Source: Cyclobacteriaceae bacterium | Lineage (GTDB): Bacteria; Bacteroidota; Bacteroidia; Cytophagales; Cyclobacteriaceae | Assembly: GCA_020832305.1 (NCBI GenBank) | Contig: JAFIEV010000068.1 | Coordinates: 1-33,381 of the forward strand | Direction of reading: 5' to 3' | Length of the DNA: 33,381 nt | Shown: positions 18,334 to 25,401 of the stretch, in pieces | Layout: every line of letters begins with the position of its first letter | Numbering within the stretch: position 1 is the first letter of the stretch | Notes under the pieces: model-generated | What the model was told of the DNA's origin: nothing | Databases searched by the model: none | The model's input: only the letters and a program-made list of their open reading frames with translations | Translations under genes and position numbers: made by a program

Positions 18334-18429
18334 GCTTTAATACTTCTTTTTTTTAACACTAAGATGCAACAGCAAATCAAATAGTTTCAATCCCAGCAAT
18401 TTTTTTTACAAGATATGAGCTGAGAATCC

Positions 18430-18625
18430 CATCCAGCGAGCAGTAAGCTACGAGCTACAAGCTGCAAGCTGCAAGCTACCAGCTAACTCGCTGCCGCCGT
18501 GGTTCGCGTCCCCACGAAACACCATCAAATGACTGATATTCAATGTTTTATAATCATCGCTGCTGGCACACGCGTGCCATTATTATATACCTCTGCCGCC
18601 GTGGTTCGTGTCCCCGCGAAACACA
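18430..18625 (+). repeat. GAGCTAC word array plus first pair of 102-bp hairpin units
   Basis: Bases 18430-18485 are a degenerate 7-bp array (GAGCTAC, AAGCTGC, CAGCTAA). Then come two hairpin units, with GTGGTTCG(C/T)G and C(A/G)CGAAACAC arms around TCCC, whose GTGG starts are at 18499 and 18601, exactly 102 bases apart. Each full unit also contains a GGCAC-ACGC-GTGCC hairpin about 65 bases after the first. No gene is seen in 18334-19163. Confidence 0.8.
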
Positions 18626-18627
18626 CT

Positions 18628-19103
18628 CACTCATCCCTCATCCCTCATCCCTCATCCCTTTAAGAATGGGGGTGGTTGTCGGAGAAAACTCCTCCAACAG
18701 GGAGGGTAGAAAACGACCTTGTCATTCCCTAATAGCTATCCAAACTACGAGCTACCAGCTACCATTATTCCTTCGAACTTCCAGCTTCCGGCTTCCAGCT
18801 ACTATTCTCCGTCGTGGTTCGTGTCCCCACGAAACACCCTCAAATGACTAATATTCAATATTTTACAATCATCGCAGCTGACGCACGCGTGCCATTATTA
18901 TATACCTTTGCCGCCGTGGTTCGTGTCCCCACGAAACACCCTCAAATACCTGATATTCAATGACTTTTAATTCCGTGCTGGCCCCGTGCTGGCGCATGTA
19001 CCATTATTATATCCCTATAAATCAATGATTAAACCCCCAAAACCATCCCCATCAATACCCAGGGTTGAAACCTCATAAATACCCGGGGTTGAAACCCCGG
19101 GCT
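18628..19103 (+). repeat. Composite repeat block, first copy (matches 21867-22303)
   Basis: In order: CATCCCT words; the GTTGtcGGAG-AAAA-CTCCtcCAAC hairpin element (18667-18742); CTACGAGCTACCAGCTACC words; the 102-bp hairpin pair (GTGG starts at 18814 and 18916); then ATAAATCAATGATTAAAC, CCAAAACCATCC and the palindrome CCCGGGGTT-GA-AACCCCGGG at 19083-19102. The same order and most of the sequence recur at 21867-22303. Apparent reading frames through it are translations of repeat sequence. Confidence 0.85.
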
Positions 19104-19130
19104 AAACATCATTTTCACATTTCCTTTTTA

Positions 19131-19138
19131 TATATTTG
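19131..19138 (+). promoter_or_regulatory. Bacteroidota -7 element TATATTTG
   Basis: TATATTTG matches TAnnTTTG and lies 25 bases before the start of the toxin-antitoxin pair at 19164. The -33 TTG is not evident at the expected distance. Confidence 0.45.
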
Positions 19139-19163
19139 ACCATAAGTTCAAACTAATAAAACC

Positions 19164-19457
19164 TTGAAAAAAGCAGACCCCGTCGTATCTGAGTTTTCCA
19201 GCCAACTTTTTTGGGATGTGGATCAAAACAAACTGAGCCTTGAAAAAAACCTGCCATTTTTACTTCAAAGAATTTTAGAATATGGCACGTTGAAAGACTG
19301 GTTGCTGCTTGAAAAAACAATCGGCATAGAAAAACTGGCAGTTACAGCCTTACAGCTACGATCGCTCGATGACATTAGCCTCAACTACATTTCCAAAATT
19401 TGTAATATACCAAAGGAACAATTTAGATGCTACAATACAAAGCAGTCCTTCCCCTGA
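19164..19457 (+). CDS. DUF6922-type putative antitoxin, first AbiE-like pair
   Basis: 97 residues, TTG start (no ATG or GTG nearby fits). The pattern SQLFWDVDQNKLSLEKNLPF, RILEYGTLKDW and IPKEQFRCYNTKQ is that of the small DUF6922 proteins that precede AbiEii-type nucleotidyltransferases in Bacteroidota. It is presumably the antitoxin or regulator of the next gene. The 3' end overlaps the next gene by 31 bases, so the two are translationally coupled. A homologous pair lies at 25689-26581 (FWDVSIDNFDLNKH, VLDYGVMADW, LFRCYTTQQ). Family assignment is from memory of the motif. Confidence 0.75.
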   Translation: MKKADPVVSEFSSQLFWDVDQNKLSLEKNLPFLLQRILEYGTLKDWLLLEKTIGIEKLAVTALQLRSLDDISLNYISKICNIPKEQFRCYNTKQSFP

Positions 19458-20056
19458 CCCTGGAACTTCTCAAAAATATTCAGTCTAATCCATATTTTAA
19501 TGGACTCAGGCTCGCTGGCGGAACCGGGTTAGCACTTCAGATAGGACATAGACACTCTGTGGATCTAGATTTTTTTGGTCAGGCCATTTTTGATATGACG
19601 GAATTACTCGACGAGCTTTCAAAACTTGGAAAAGTAGAAACCATAAAATCATCAAAAGTCATAAAAATATTTTTCATCAATGACATCAAAGTAGATTTCG
19701 TCACTTACACATATCCCTGGCTTGATAGTCCACTTATAAAAAACGGAATCACAATTGCATCTGCCATGGATATTGCAGCAATGAAAATAGCTGCTATCAC
19801 TAACAGAGGAACAAAAAAAGATTTTTGGGACTTGTATTTTCTGTTGCAACAATTTACCCTTGAAGAAATTTTATCTTTTTACAAAAGAAAGTATACAGAT
19901 GGATCAGAATTCCTCGCTATCAAAAGCCTGATTTACTTCGAAGATGCCGAACTTGAAGAAGATCCCATAGGTATTTTTCCTGCCAAATGGGATATTATTA
20001 AAGCGCATATAGAATTCGAACACAAAAAATACCTGAAAAATTTACAAATATCATAA
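19427..20056 (+). CDS. AbiEii-type nucleotidyltransferase, putative toxin
   Basis: 209 residues. The nucleotidyltransferase core is LAGGTGLALQIGHRHSVDLD: the GG-T glycine motif, then Asp46 and Asp48 (DLDFF) as metal ligands, with a third acidic residue Asp90 in IKVDFVTY. ATNRGTKKDFWDLYFLL (about 125-142) is the conserved distal motif of the DUF1814/AbiEii family. Such enzymes act as toxins in AbiE phage-defence (type IV-like) systems by transferring nucleotides to tRNA or another target. All key residues are present, so this copy looks functional. ATG 19427 sits inside the upstream gene. Confidence 0.88.
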   Translation: MLQYKAVLPLTLELLKNIQSNPYFNGLRLAGGTGLALQIGHRHSVDLDFFGQAIFDMTELLDELSKLGKVETIKSSKVIKIFFINDIKVDFVTYTYPWLDSPLIKNGITIASAMDIAAMKIAAITNRGTKKDFWDLYFLLQQFTLEEILSFYKRKYTDGSEFLAIKSLIYFEDAELEEDPIGIFPAKWDIIKAHIEFEHKKYLKNLQIS

Positions 20057-20302
20057 AAACCAGCTATGAGCTATGAGCTACCAGCTACCAGCTAACTCTC
20101 TGCCGCCGTGGTTCGTGTCCCCTTTTGAGGGTGGTTGTCGGAGAAAACTCCTCCAACAGGGAGGGTAGAAAACGACCTTGTCATTCCCTAATAGCTATCC
20201 AAGCTACGAACTACGAGCTACGAGCTTTAATTCGATTCAACAATTCAACAATTCAACAATTCAACAATTCAACAAATCAACAACTCAACAACTCAACAAT
20301 TA
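20057..20302 (+). repeat. Word arrays, broken hairpin unit and GTTG-GGAG element
   Basis: GAGCTAC/CAGCTAC words (about 20062-20098); a hairpin unit with only its left arm (GTGGTTCGTGTCCCC at 20108-20122) that runs directly into the GTTG-GGAG element (20127-20200); more GAGCTAC words; then an array of ATTCAACA units (20230-20302). No gene is supported. Confidence 0.8.
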
Positions 20303-20326
20303 AGTAATTTTTACTAAATAAAAACA

Positions 20327-20356
20327 TTGAATCTTAGTAATTTTTACATAATTTTG
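20327..20356 (+). promoter_or_regulatory. Bacteroidota promoter TTG-N19-TAATTTTG
   Basis: TTG at 20327-20329, then exactly 19 bases, then TAATTTTG at 20349-20356. This matches the Bacteroidota primary-sigma consensus fully. It lies 23 bases before the GTG start at 20379 and at the end of the A-rich array, so this cassette carries its own promoter. Confidence 0.65.
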
Positions 20357-20378
20357 CCAGAACATACGCCAAAACATA

Positions 20379-21665
20379 GTGAAAGAGGTTGTAAAAAACA
20401 TAATTCTTGAAAATCAGGACGCAGAACTTCCCGAGCTATCAACCAGAAACCTGGAGGTGCCTCTTCATACAAATATAATAGTCAGTCTTATAGGCGCCAG
20501 AAGAAGTGGCAAAACCTACATTTTATACCATCTGATAAAGAAATTGTATCGTGAAAATGTCTCTCCCGAGAATATACTATTTATCAATTTTGAAGACGAA
20601 CGGCTTAAGCTTGAATCGAAGGACCTAGACATCATTTTGCAGGCTTACCAGGAACTGTACCCTGATAAGGACTTAAAGAGTGTATATTTTTTTTTCGATG
20701 AAATTCAAAATATACCGGGATGGGAAAAATTTATTCGAAGGATATTTGACACCAAAACAAGAAACATATTTATCACGGGGTCCAACTCAAAACTACTGAG
20801 TACGGAGATAGCCACTGAGCTAAGGGGCCGAACATTGCCCTTTACCGTATTTCCCCTAAGCTTTCAGGAATACCTTAGATTTAATAATGCAGATGAGAAC
20901 TTACTTTTACAAAAAAACAAAAGTAGAGCACTTCATCTTGCAGGTAAGTTTATGAACCAGGGCGGATTTCCGGAAACGATATTTTTTGATCAGAAGAACC
21001 AGATCCGTATGCATCAGCAGTATTTCAATGTGATGATATTCAAAGACATCATAGAGCGATATAAAATACCTGATCCGGAAATGCTCAAATTTTTTATTAA
21101 GAAGATATTTGCCAATGTTACCAAACCTCTTTCAGTCAATAGGGCTTATAACGAACTAAAGTCGATGGGCTACAAAATCAGCAATAAGTACTTGTATGAA
21201 TATTTGGCCCATTGCCATGCTGTTTTTCTTACCCAAACCATCAATAAATTTCATTTTTCCGAAATAAAACAGGAGAAGTCAGACAAGAAAGCATATATAA
21301 TTGACAATGGCCTTCTCTCTGCGGTTGAGTTCAATATTTCTCAAAATAGGGGTAAGCTGTTTGAAAACATGATAGCCATGGAATTCTTAAAGTCAGAAAA
21401 AGAACTCTTCTACTTTAAAGACCGGCATGAGTGCGATTTTGTAGTGAAAGAAAATACCGGGTATCTGCCGGTTCAGTCTGCCTATTCAATTGAAGATGAA
21501 AGTACACTGCAAAGGGAATTAAAAGGGATATATGAAGCTTGCAGATACTTGGGTGTAAAGAAAGGGGCAATTATAACGTTTGACGAAGAATACACCAGGA
21601 ATTATGAAGGAATGGAAATAGATATCATCCCTTTTTATAAGTATTTCTTAGGGACCGAGGGTTAA
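20379..21665 (+). CDS. AAA_14/DUF4143-type ATPase, first copy
   Basis: 428 residues, GTG start 23 bases after a consensus promoter. Walker A GARRSGKT (39-46), Walker B VYFFFDE (102-108), sensor-like ITGSNS (132-137), arginine-rich RGRTLPFTVFPLSFQEYL next, and a C-terminal DUF4143 nuclease-like region containing KAYIIDNGLLSAVEFN and ELFYFKDRHECDFVVKE. Proteins of this class are common in Bacteroidota accessory regions; their biological role is not established, though roles in defence or mobile elements have been suggested. It stands alone between repeat blocks. A distant second copy is at 29744-30958. Confidence 0.9.
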   Translation: MKEVVKNIILENQDAELPELSTRNLEVPLHTNIIVSLIGARRSGKTYILYHLIKKLYRENVSPENILFINFEDERLKLESKDLDIILQAYQELYPDKDLKSVYFFFDEIQNIPGWEKFIRRIFDTKTRNIFITGSNSKLLSTEIATELRGRTLPFTVFPLSFQEYLRFNNADENLLLQKNKSRALHLAGKFMNQGGFPETIFFDQKNQIRMHQQYFNVMIFKDIIERYKIPDPEMLKFFIKKIFANVTKPLSVNRAYNELKSMGYKISNKYLYEYLAHCHAVFLTQTINKFHFSEIKQEKSDKKAYIIDNGLLSAVEFNISQNRGKLFENMIAMEFLKSEKELFYFKDRHECDFVVKENTGYLPVQSAYSIEDESTLQRELKGIYEACRYLGVKKGAIITFDEEYTRNYEGMEIDIIPFYKYFLGTEG

Positions 21666-21840
21666 CACTTAACATCTAAACAACTAAACAATTTCTGTGG
21701 AGTCGTGTAGCTGTGGAGTCGTTGAGAGCTAAATACGTTAAACGTTAAACGTTAAAAATGTTAAACGTTAAAAACGTTAAACGTTAATAGCAGAACAATT
21801 AACAATTAACACTTAACACTCAACTGCCAATAAAGCAAAA
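21666..21840 (+). repeat. TAAAC / GTTAAAC word arrays
   Basis: A stretch of CTTAACATCTAAACAACTAAAC is followed by TGTGGAGTCG repeats and then by tandem GTTAAAC(GTTAAAC) 7-mers (about 21736-21786) and TTAACACT words. A close relative with the same order, including TGTGGAGTC and AGAGCTAAATACGTTAAA, is at 26577-26730. No gene is seen. Confidence 0.75.
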
Positions 21841-21866
21841 AGATGAATGTTCAGCGTTATTTAGGG

Positions 21867-22303
21867 AAGTACATCCCTCCCTCATCCCTCATCCCTTTAA
21901 GGATAGGGGTGGTTGTCGGAGAAAACTCCTCCAACAGGGAGGGTAGAAAACGACCTTATCATTTCCTAATAGCCATCCAAACTACGAGCTACCAGCTACC
22001 ATTATTCCTTCGAACTTCCAGCTTTCAGCTACTATTCTCCGCCGTGGTTCGTGTCCCCACGAAACACCATCAAATGACTGATATTCAATATTTTATAATC
22101 ATTGCTACTAGCGCACGCGTGCCATTACTATATACCTCTGCCGCCGTGGTTCGTGTCCCCACGAAACACAATCAAAAAACCTGATAATCAATATTTTACA
22201 ATCATTGCTGCTAGCGCACGTGTGCCTCCATTATAACCCTATAAATCAATGATTAAACACCCAAAACCATCCCCACCAATACCCGGGGTTGAAACCCCGG
22301 GCT
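21867..22303 (+). repeat. Composite repeat block, second copy
   Basis: Second copy of the block at 18628-19103: CATCCCT words, GTTG-GGAG element (21905-21980), CTACGAGCTACC words, the hairpin pair with GTGG starts at 22044 and 22146 (102 apart), the CAATGATTAAACACCC segment and the CCCGGGGTT-GA-AACCCCGGG palindrome (22281-22300). The block ends 88 bases before the DUF433 start. Confidence 0.85.
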
Positions 22304-22390
22304 GATGCGCTAACATCAAATAAATCAGGTGTTACAAACTTATCAAAAGAAAAACATGTTGTATCTTTATTACAAAAATCAGCAATTCAG

Positions 22391-22657
22391 ATGGTGAATA
22401 AAGAATCTAAACATCGGGGATTACTTGAAAGGATAACCACTCAACCTGGACTATTGAGTGGAAAACCGACCATCAGGGGAATGCGTTTTCCGGTAGGTGA
22501 TATTCTGGAAATGTTGGCCAGTGGTATGTCTGCTGAAGATATATTAAAACAGCACCCCGTATTAGAGAGAGATGATATAAATGCCTCCCTTTTATACGCA
22601 TCTTTAAAAATGAAAAATACAACAGAAACTGACATTGATATAGTCGAGCTGGATTAA
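22391..22657 (+). CDS. DUF433 protein, orphan antitoxin-like
   Basis: 88 residues from ATG 22391; the frame is open to 22289 but that start lies in repeat DNA. LLERITTQPGLLSGKPTIRG, then MRFPVGDILEMLASGMSAED and ERDDINASLLYASLKMK are the DUF433 hallmarks (a HTH-like fold related to VapB-type antitoxins). DUF433 genes are commonly followed by a PIN-like DUF5615 toxin. Here the next 50 bases hold no such gene and repeat DNA resumes, so it appears to be an orphan. DNA binding is likely but not shown. Confidence 0.82.
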   Translation: MVNKESKHRGLLERITTQPGLLSGKPTIRGMRFPVGDILEMLASGMSAEDILKQHPVLERDDINASLLYASLKMKNTTETDIDIVELD

Positions 22658-22712
22658 AAATTTACACATATCCTAAAAGCTATCATCTACAAATCCCGTT
22701 TCGCTATGCTCC

Positions 22713-22938
22713 TGCCGCCGTGGTTCGTGTCCCTACGAAACACCTTCAAATACCTGATATTCAATATTTTATAATCATTGCTGCTGGCGCACGCGTGGCA
22801 TTATTATATACCTCTGCCGCCGTGGTTCGTGTCCCCACGAAACACCATCAAATGAATGATAATCAATACTTTACGATCATCACTTCTGGCGTGTGCCTCC
22901 ATTATAACCCACTAAATCAATGATTAAACACCCAAAAC
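22713..22938 (+). repeat. Third full hairpin pair
   Basis: GTGG starts at 22720 and 22822, again 102 bases apart. The first unit reads TCCCTACGAAACAC, so its right arm begins with T; the second is standard. Each is followed by TGATA(T/A)TCAATA-type sequence and a GGCGCACGCGTG-type segment (shortened in the second unit). Then the CAATGATTAAACACCC segment leads into the palindrome at 22939. Confidence 0.8.
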
Positions 22939-22988
22939 CATCCCCATCCATAGCCCGGGGTTAAAACCCCGGGCTATGGATGGGGATG
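22939..22988. repeat. Perfect 24-bp inverted repeat with 2-base centre
   Basis: The left arm (22939-22962) begins CATCCCCATCC and ends GCCCGGGGTT. The right arm (22965-22988) is its exact reverse complement, leaving only AA between. It extends the usual CCCGGGGTT palindrome (copies at 19083 and 22281, 9-bp arms) by 15 bp on each side. It could extrude as a cruciform or act as a bidirectional terminator, though no U tract follows. Confidence 0.85.
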
Positions 22989-23028
22989 CATGCCTTAAAA
23001 CATAGCTCAATGGACCAACTACGAGCTA

Positions 23029-23268
23029 CTTGCCAAAACAGATAATACTACTGTAGCCACAGACAAAGTTTTTCCCGACATGTCGGGAAAAACGTCGGGG
23101 AAAATTTTGAAGCTCACAAAGTCCAATAACATCTTAACCATTCCTGAGATTGCTGCCCTTATTGGAATTACCAGGCGCTCCGTAGAACGAAACATACAAT
23201 ATCTGCAAAAGCAGAATAAATTAAAGCGCGTTGGCACGGCCAAAGGTGGGCACTGGAAGGTAGTGTGA
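23029..23268 (+). pseudogene. C-terminal winged-helix remnant of an AlbA_2/HATPase regulator
   Basis: The reading frame resumes abruptly after GAGCTAC repeat words with LAKTDNTTVATDKVFPDMSG, then a wHTH (ILTIPEIAALIGITRRSVER, LKRVGTAKGGHWKVV). This parallels the C-terminus of the intact gene at 27072-28436 (FAKNSDKV, RITVAQIAASNGVSKSTVLR, IKRIGKEKNGYWEV). About 370 N-terminal residues with the AlbA_2 and ATPase domains are missing. An internal ATG at 23080 could still yield a 62-residue DNA-binding peptide. The remnant contains a perfect 26-bp palindrome (23068-23093). Confidence 0.75.
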
Positions 23269-23269
23269 T

Positions 23270-23395
23270 GTTTAATCGTTGATTTGTTTAAATGTTTAAC
23301 TGAATGATCCTTGCAACCATCAATTCAACGATTCAACAAATCAACACCGATCACCCATCACGCATCACGCATTACACATCACAAAAAAAATCCCC
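23270..23395 (+). repeat. Short T-arm / A-arm inverted array with CACGCAT words
   Basis: T-rich words (GTTTAATCGTTGATTTGTTTAA, 23274-23303), the spacer GAATGATCCTTGCAACC, then ATTCAACG/ATTCAACA words and a CATCACG(CAT) array. This is the smallest version of the element also found at 23665, 29231 and 32328. Bases 23396-23664 that follow hold no gene and no clear repeat; a CCCGGG and a segment resembling the 26857 spacer (CAGTACAAATGGTCATTAAG) occur at 23612-23660. Confidence 0.75.
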
Positions 23396-23664
23396 TCCTC
23401 CCCTTGCACATATCACATAAAGATTATTTCTTTGAGCAATTTTATTACTCACTTTGCCAGGTCAACCCAATACCCAAAAATGGGACTGACGTGGCGGAGC
23501 TTTAAAGAGCGGACAGTAACTAAAATAACAAATCATTGATTTTCAATACATTACATATTGCAAAATCAAGTACCAAAACCACCAGATTTGACCCAAAAAT
23601 GAACAAAAAATCCCGGGATTTTGAAGTGGAGTCAGTCAGTACAAATGGTCATTAAGGCAAAATA

Positions 23665-23850
23665 TGTTTAATCGTTTATTAGATGTTTAACCGTTTAACC
23701 GTTTATCAGATGTTTAATCGTTTATTTGTTTAACTGTTTAACTGAATGTTCCTTGCAACCATCGATTCAACAATTAAACGATTCAACAAATCAACATTTA
23801 AACAAATCAACATATCAACAATTCAACACCGATTACGCATCACGCATCAC
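23665..23850 (+). repeat. T-arm / A-arm inverted array
   Basis: Left arm of GTTTAATC, GTTTAACC and GTTTATCAGAT words (23665-23743), spacer TGAATGTTCCTTGCAACC, right arm of ATTCAACA, AATTAAAC and AATCAACA words (23762-23828), ending with CACGCAT words. The spacer and about 80 flanking bases are nearly identical to 29362-29440. Confidence 0.8.
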
Positions 23851-23872
23851 GAATGTTATCATTTTTTTAAAG

Positions 23873-23880
23873 TAAATTTG
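23873..23880 (+). promoter_or_regulatory. Bacteroidota -7 element TAAATTTG
   Basis: TAAATTTG fits TAnnTTTG and ends 22 bases before the ATG of the UPF0175 gene at 23903. No clear TTG lies at the -33 position. Confidence 0.45.
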
Positions 23881-23902
23881 TCTATAATTAAGCGGTCTGA
23901 AC

Positions 23903-24148
23903 ATGAAAACACTAACTATACAATTGCCAGATAATGTAGATGAAAAGTATGTAAAAATGCAACTTGCCGCACACTTATTTGATAAAGGAATGATGTCATC
24001 AGGGCAGGCTGCTGATATGGTGGGGATTACAAAAAGAGAGTTTATTGAGACCGTAGGTCAATTTGGCGTGAGTATATTTGCTGAGACCGCTGATGATCTT
24101 GATAAAATAAAGGAAGAAACACCGCGAAATCTTATAATATTGAAATAA
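23903..24148 (+). CDS. UPF0175-family antitoxin
   Basis: 81 residues. The pattern MKTLTIQLPDNV, then AAHLFDKGMMSSGQAADMVG and ITKREFIETVGQFGVSIF is typical of UPF0175 antitoxins: an N-terminal strand for dimerisation and a HTH that represses the operon. The family is usually encoded directly before a DUF3368 PIN-domain toxin. Only the C-terminal end of such a toxin remains just downstream, in another frame. The antitoxin itself appears complete and has a promoter-like TAAATTTG upstream. Confidence 0.85.
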   Translation: MKTLTIQLPDNVDEKYVKMQLAAHLFDKGMMSSGQAADMVGITKREFIETVGQFGVSIFAETADDLDKIKEETPRNLIILK

Positions 24149-24309
24149 TTGGTACGGTTGGTATTATATTACTTGCACATAAAAAGGGTATAATCACAGA
24201 TGTTACAGGTACAATTCTACGATTGGTTAATAAAGGTTTTAGGTTATCCGAAGAATTAGTAAATAAAATACTTACTACCTATGCCCCCCAAAAAAAAACT
24301 GATTTATAA
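24136..24309 (+). pseudogene. C-terminal remnant of a DUF3368 PIN-domain toxin
   Basis: In the frame ending at TAA 24307-24309 the translation NIEIIGTVGIILLAHKKGII is followed by LVNKGFRLSEELVNKILTTY. It matches the final part of DUF3368 toxins (IGTLGILLxAKKKGLI, then KGFRISEELYEEIL). The N-terminal two thirds, with the PIN catalytic acids, are missing. The remnant starts inside the last codons of the UPF0175 antitoxin, so an internal deletion probably joined the antitoxin 3' end to the toxin 3' end. It has no start codon in a plausible place. Confidence 0.75.
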
Positions 24310-24385
24310 TACACTTAACACCTAACCAACTAAACATCTAAACAATTTTTTTAACAGCATTACGTATATAAACTTGTAAAGACTA

Positions 24386-24604
24386 ATGGTGATGGATAGA
24401 TCAGTAAAAACACCTTTGAGCAACGTACAGTCCGAAATGCTTAAATTATTTGCTTCCAATATACCTGAAGAACATCTTGTTGAATTAAAAAAGGTTATGG
24501 CGAAATTTCTACTGGAAAAAGCCAGAGATAAGGCAGATAAAATATGGGAAGAACAGGGATATGACGATCAAAAGCTTACAGATATACTAAATTCTAAAGG
24601 CTAA
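24386..24604 (+). CDS. Small antitoxin-like protein preceding a PIN gene
   Basis: 72 residues (MVMDRSVKTPLSNVQ); ATG 24392 is an alternative start. The sequence LSNVQSEMLKLFASNIPEEH, LVELKKVMAKFLLEKARDKA and DKIWEEQGYDDQKLTDIL matches the gene at 32641 (LSNTQLEILKAFSHPLDEEE, ADKAWENNQWTDEKTDKLL). This helical family sits directly before PIN-domain genes in Bacteroidota and is presumed to be the cognate antitoxin. Eight bases separate its stop from the ATG of the PIN gene. Confidence 0.7.
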   Translation: MVMDRSVKTPLSNVQSEMLKLFASNIPEEHLVELKKVMAKFLLEKARDKADKIWEEQGYDDQKLTDILNSKG

Positions 24605-24612
24605 TTTTTAGA

Positions 24613-24888
24613 ATGAGGATAGTTCTTGATACCAATGCTCTCTTGAGGTGCATATCCAGAAAATCAGTCTTTTCTGTCGTTCTGGATAAGCTCTATCAAG
24701 ATGTTTACGAAATCTATTTGACCAATGATATTCTTTTGGAATATGAAGAAAAGCTGAAGTCCATATTTTCCGAAGACGTGGCCGAGTTGGTATTGGGCTC
24801 ATTTGCTTTATTGCCTTTTCAAAGAATTATTGATGTCTCAAAGTTGAAAAGAAGTAATCATCACCGGCGATGCTCAAAATACCCTTAA
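24613..24888 (+). pseudogene. 3'-truncated PIN-domain toxin
   Basis: Residues 1-75 are a good PIN start: MRIVLDTNALLRCISRKSVF with the first catalytic Asp6, then YEIYLTNDILLEYEEKL with the second acid (Glu). The usual 3' half, carrying DPDDNKFVDCA-like and later acids, is absent. After KLKRS the frame ends in a 10-residue tail derived from unrelated sequence, because from 24848 another frame encodes KEVIITGDAQNT, a piece of an AlbA_2/HATPase gene. The product is about 91 residues against the usual 135-150 and is probably inactive. Confidence 0.75.
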
Positions 24889-24925
24889 AAACGCTAAAGT
24901 TTACGCGGAAACCCAACTAAACTAA
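24848..24925 (+). pseudogene. Fragment resembling the AlbA_2/HATPase gene fused to the PIN remnant
   Basis: KEVIITGDAQNT (24848-24883) equals residues 247-258 of the gene at 27072. Within the 36 aligned bases only three silent third positions differ (GAA/GAG, ATC/ATT, ACC/ACT). It then diverges (LKNAKVYAETQLN) to a TAA at 24923-24925, followed at once by repeat words. Confidence 0.55.
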
Positions 24926-25040
24926 ACGATTCAACACATCAACATTTAAACAAATCAACGATTCAACAAATCAACGATTCAACACCGATCACGCATCACG
25001 CATTACGCATCACAAACTTAACGCATCACGCATCACCAAT
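24918..25040 (+). repeat. A-arm array with CACGCAT words
   Basis: ATTCAACA, AATCAACG and TTTAAACA words (24927-24985), then a CATCACGCATTACGCATCAC array up to the start of the four-helix-bundle gene. This junction has no T-rich left arm. Confidence 0.75.
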
Positions 25041-25047
25041 CACGCTC

Positions 25048-25401
25048 ATGAAAACCCACAAAGACCTTGATGTCTGGAAACGCAGTATAGATTTGGTCGA
25101 AGCGGTATATGTAATGACACAAAAGTATCCGAAAGAAGAGATTTACGGACTGACAAGCCAGATAAGAAGATCAGCAGTATCCATTCCTTCAAATATTGCT
25201 GAAGGAGCAGCAAGAAATTCAAATAAAGAATATATTCAGTTTCTTTATACATCACTCGGATCATTAAGCGAATTAGAAACACAATTAATTATTGCACAAA
25301 AACTTAACTACCCAATTCAAACCAATATATTTGAAGACCTGGAAAGAATCCGTAAAATGCTGATCAAACTCATTCAATACCAAAAAACCAAAAATGCCTG
25401 A
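25048..25401 (+). CDS. S23-type four-helix-bundle protein, first copy
   Basis: 117 residues. The sequence KTHKDLDVWKRSIDLVEAVY, then KEEIYGLTSQIRRSAVSIPS and NIAEGAARNSNKEYIQFL is the signature of the S23/IVP four-helix-bundle family, first met as ORFs in 23S rRNA intervening sequences. The family also includes Avd, the accessory protein of diversity-generating retroelements. No reverse transcriptase or rRNA is in the window. The function is unknown. It is flanked on both sides by CACGCAT word arrays. A second, divergent member is at 28857. Confidence 0.9.
   Translation: MKTHKDLDVWKRSIDLVEAVYVMTQKYPKEEIYGLTSQIRRSAVSIPSNIAEGAARNSNKEYIQFLYTSLGSLSELETQLIIAQKLNYPIQTNIFEDLERIRKMLIKLIQYQKTKNA

Noticed and set aside
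18543-18851. Open reading frame across the hairpin and GTTG-GGAG repeats (similar frames at 20125, 21843 and 22720)
   Set aside because: The peptides (GENSSNREGRKRP, VVRVPTKH) are translations of the repeat elements and recur wherever the repeat occurs.
22289-22390. N-terminal extension of the DUF433 protein
   Set aside because: The extension begins at a TTG inside the CCCGGGGTT palindrome; the conserved domain starts after ATG 22391.
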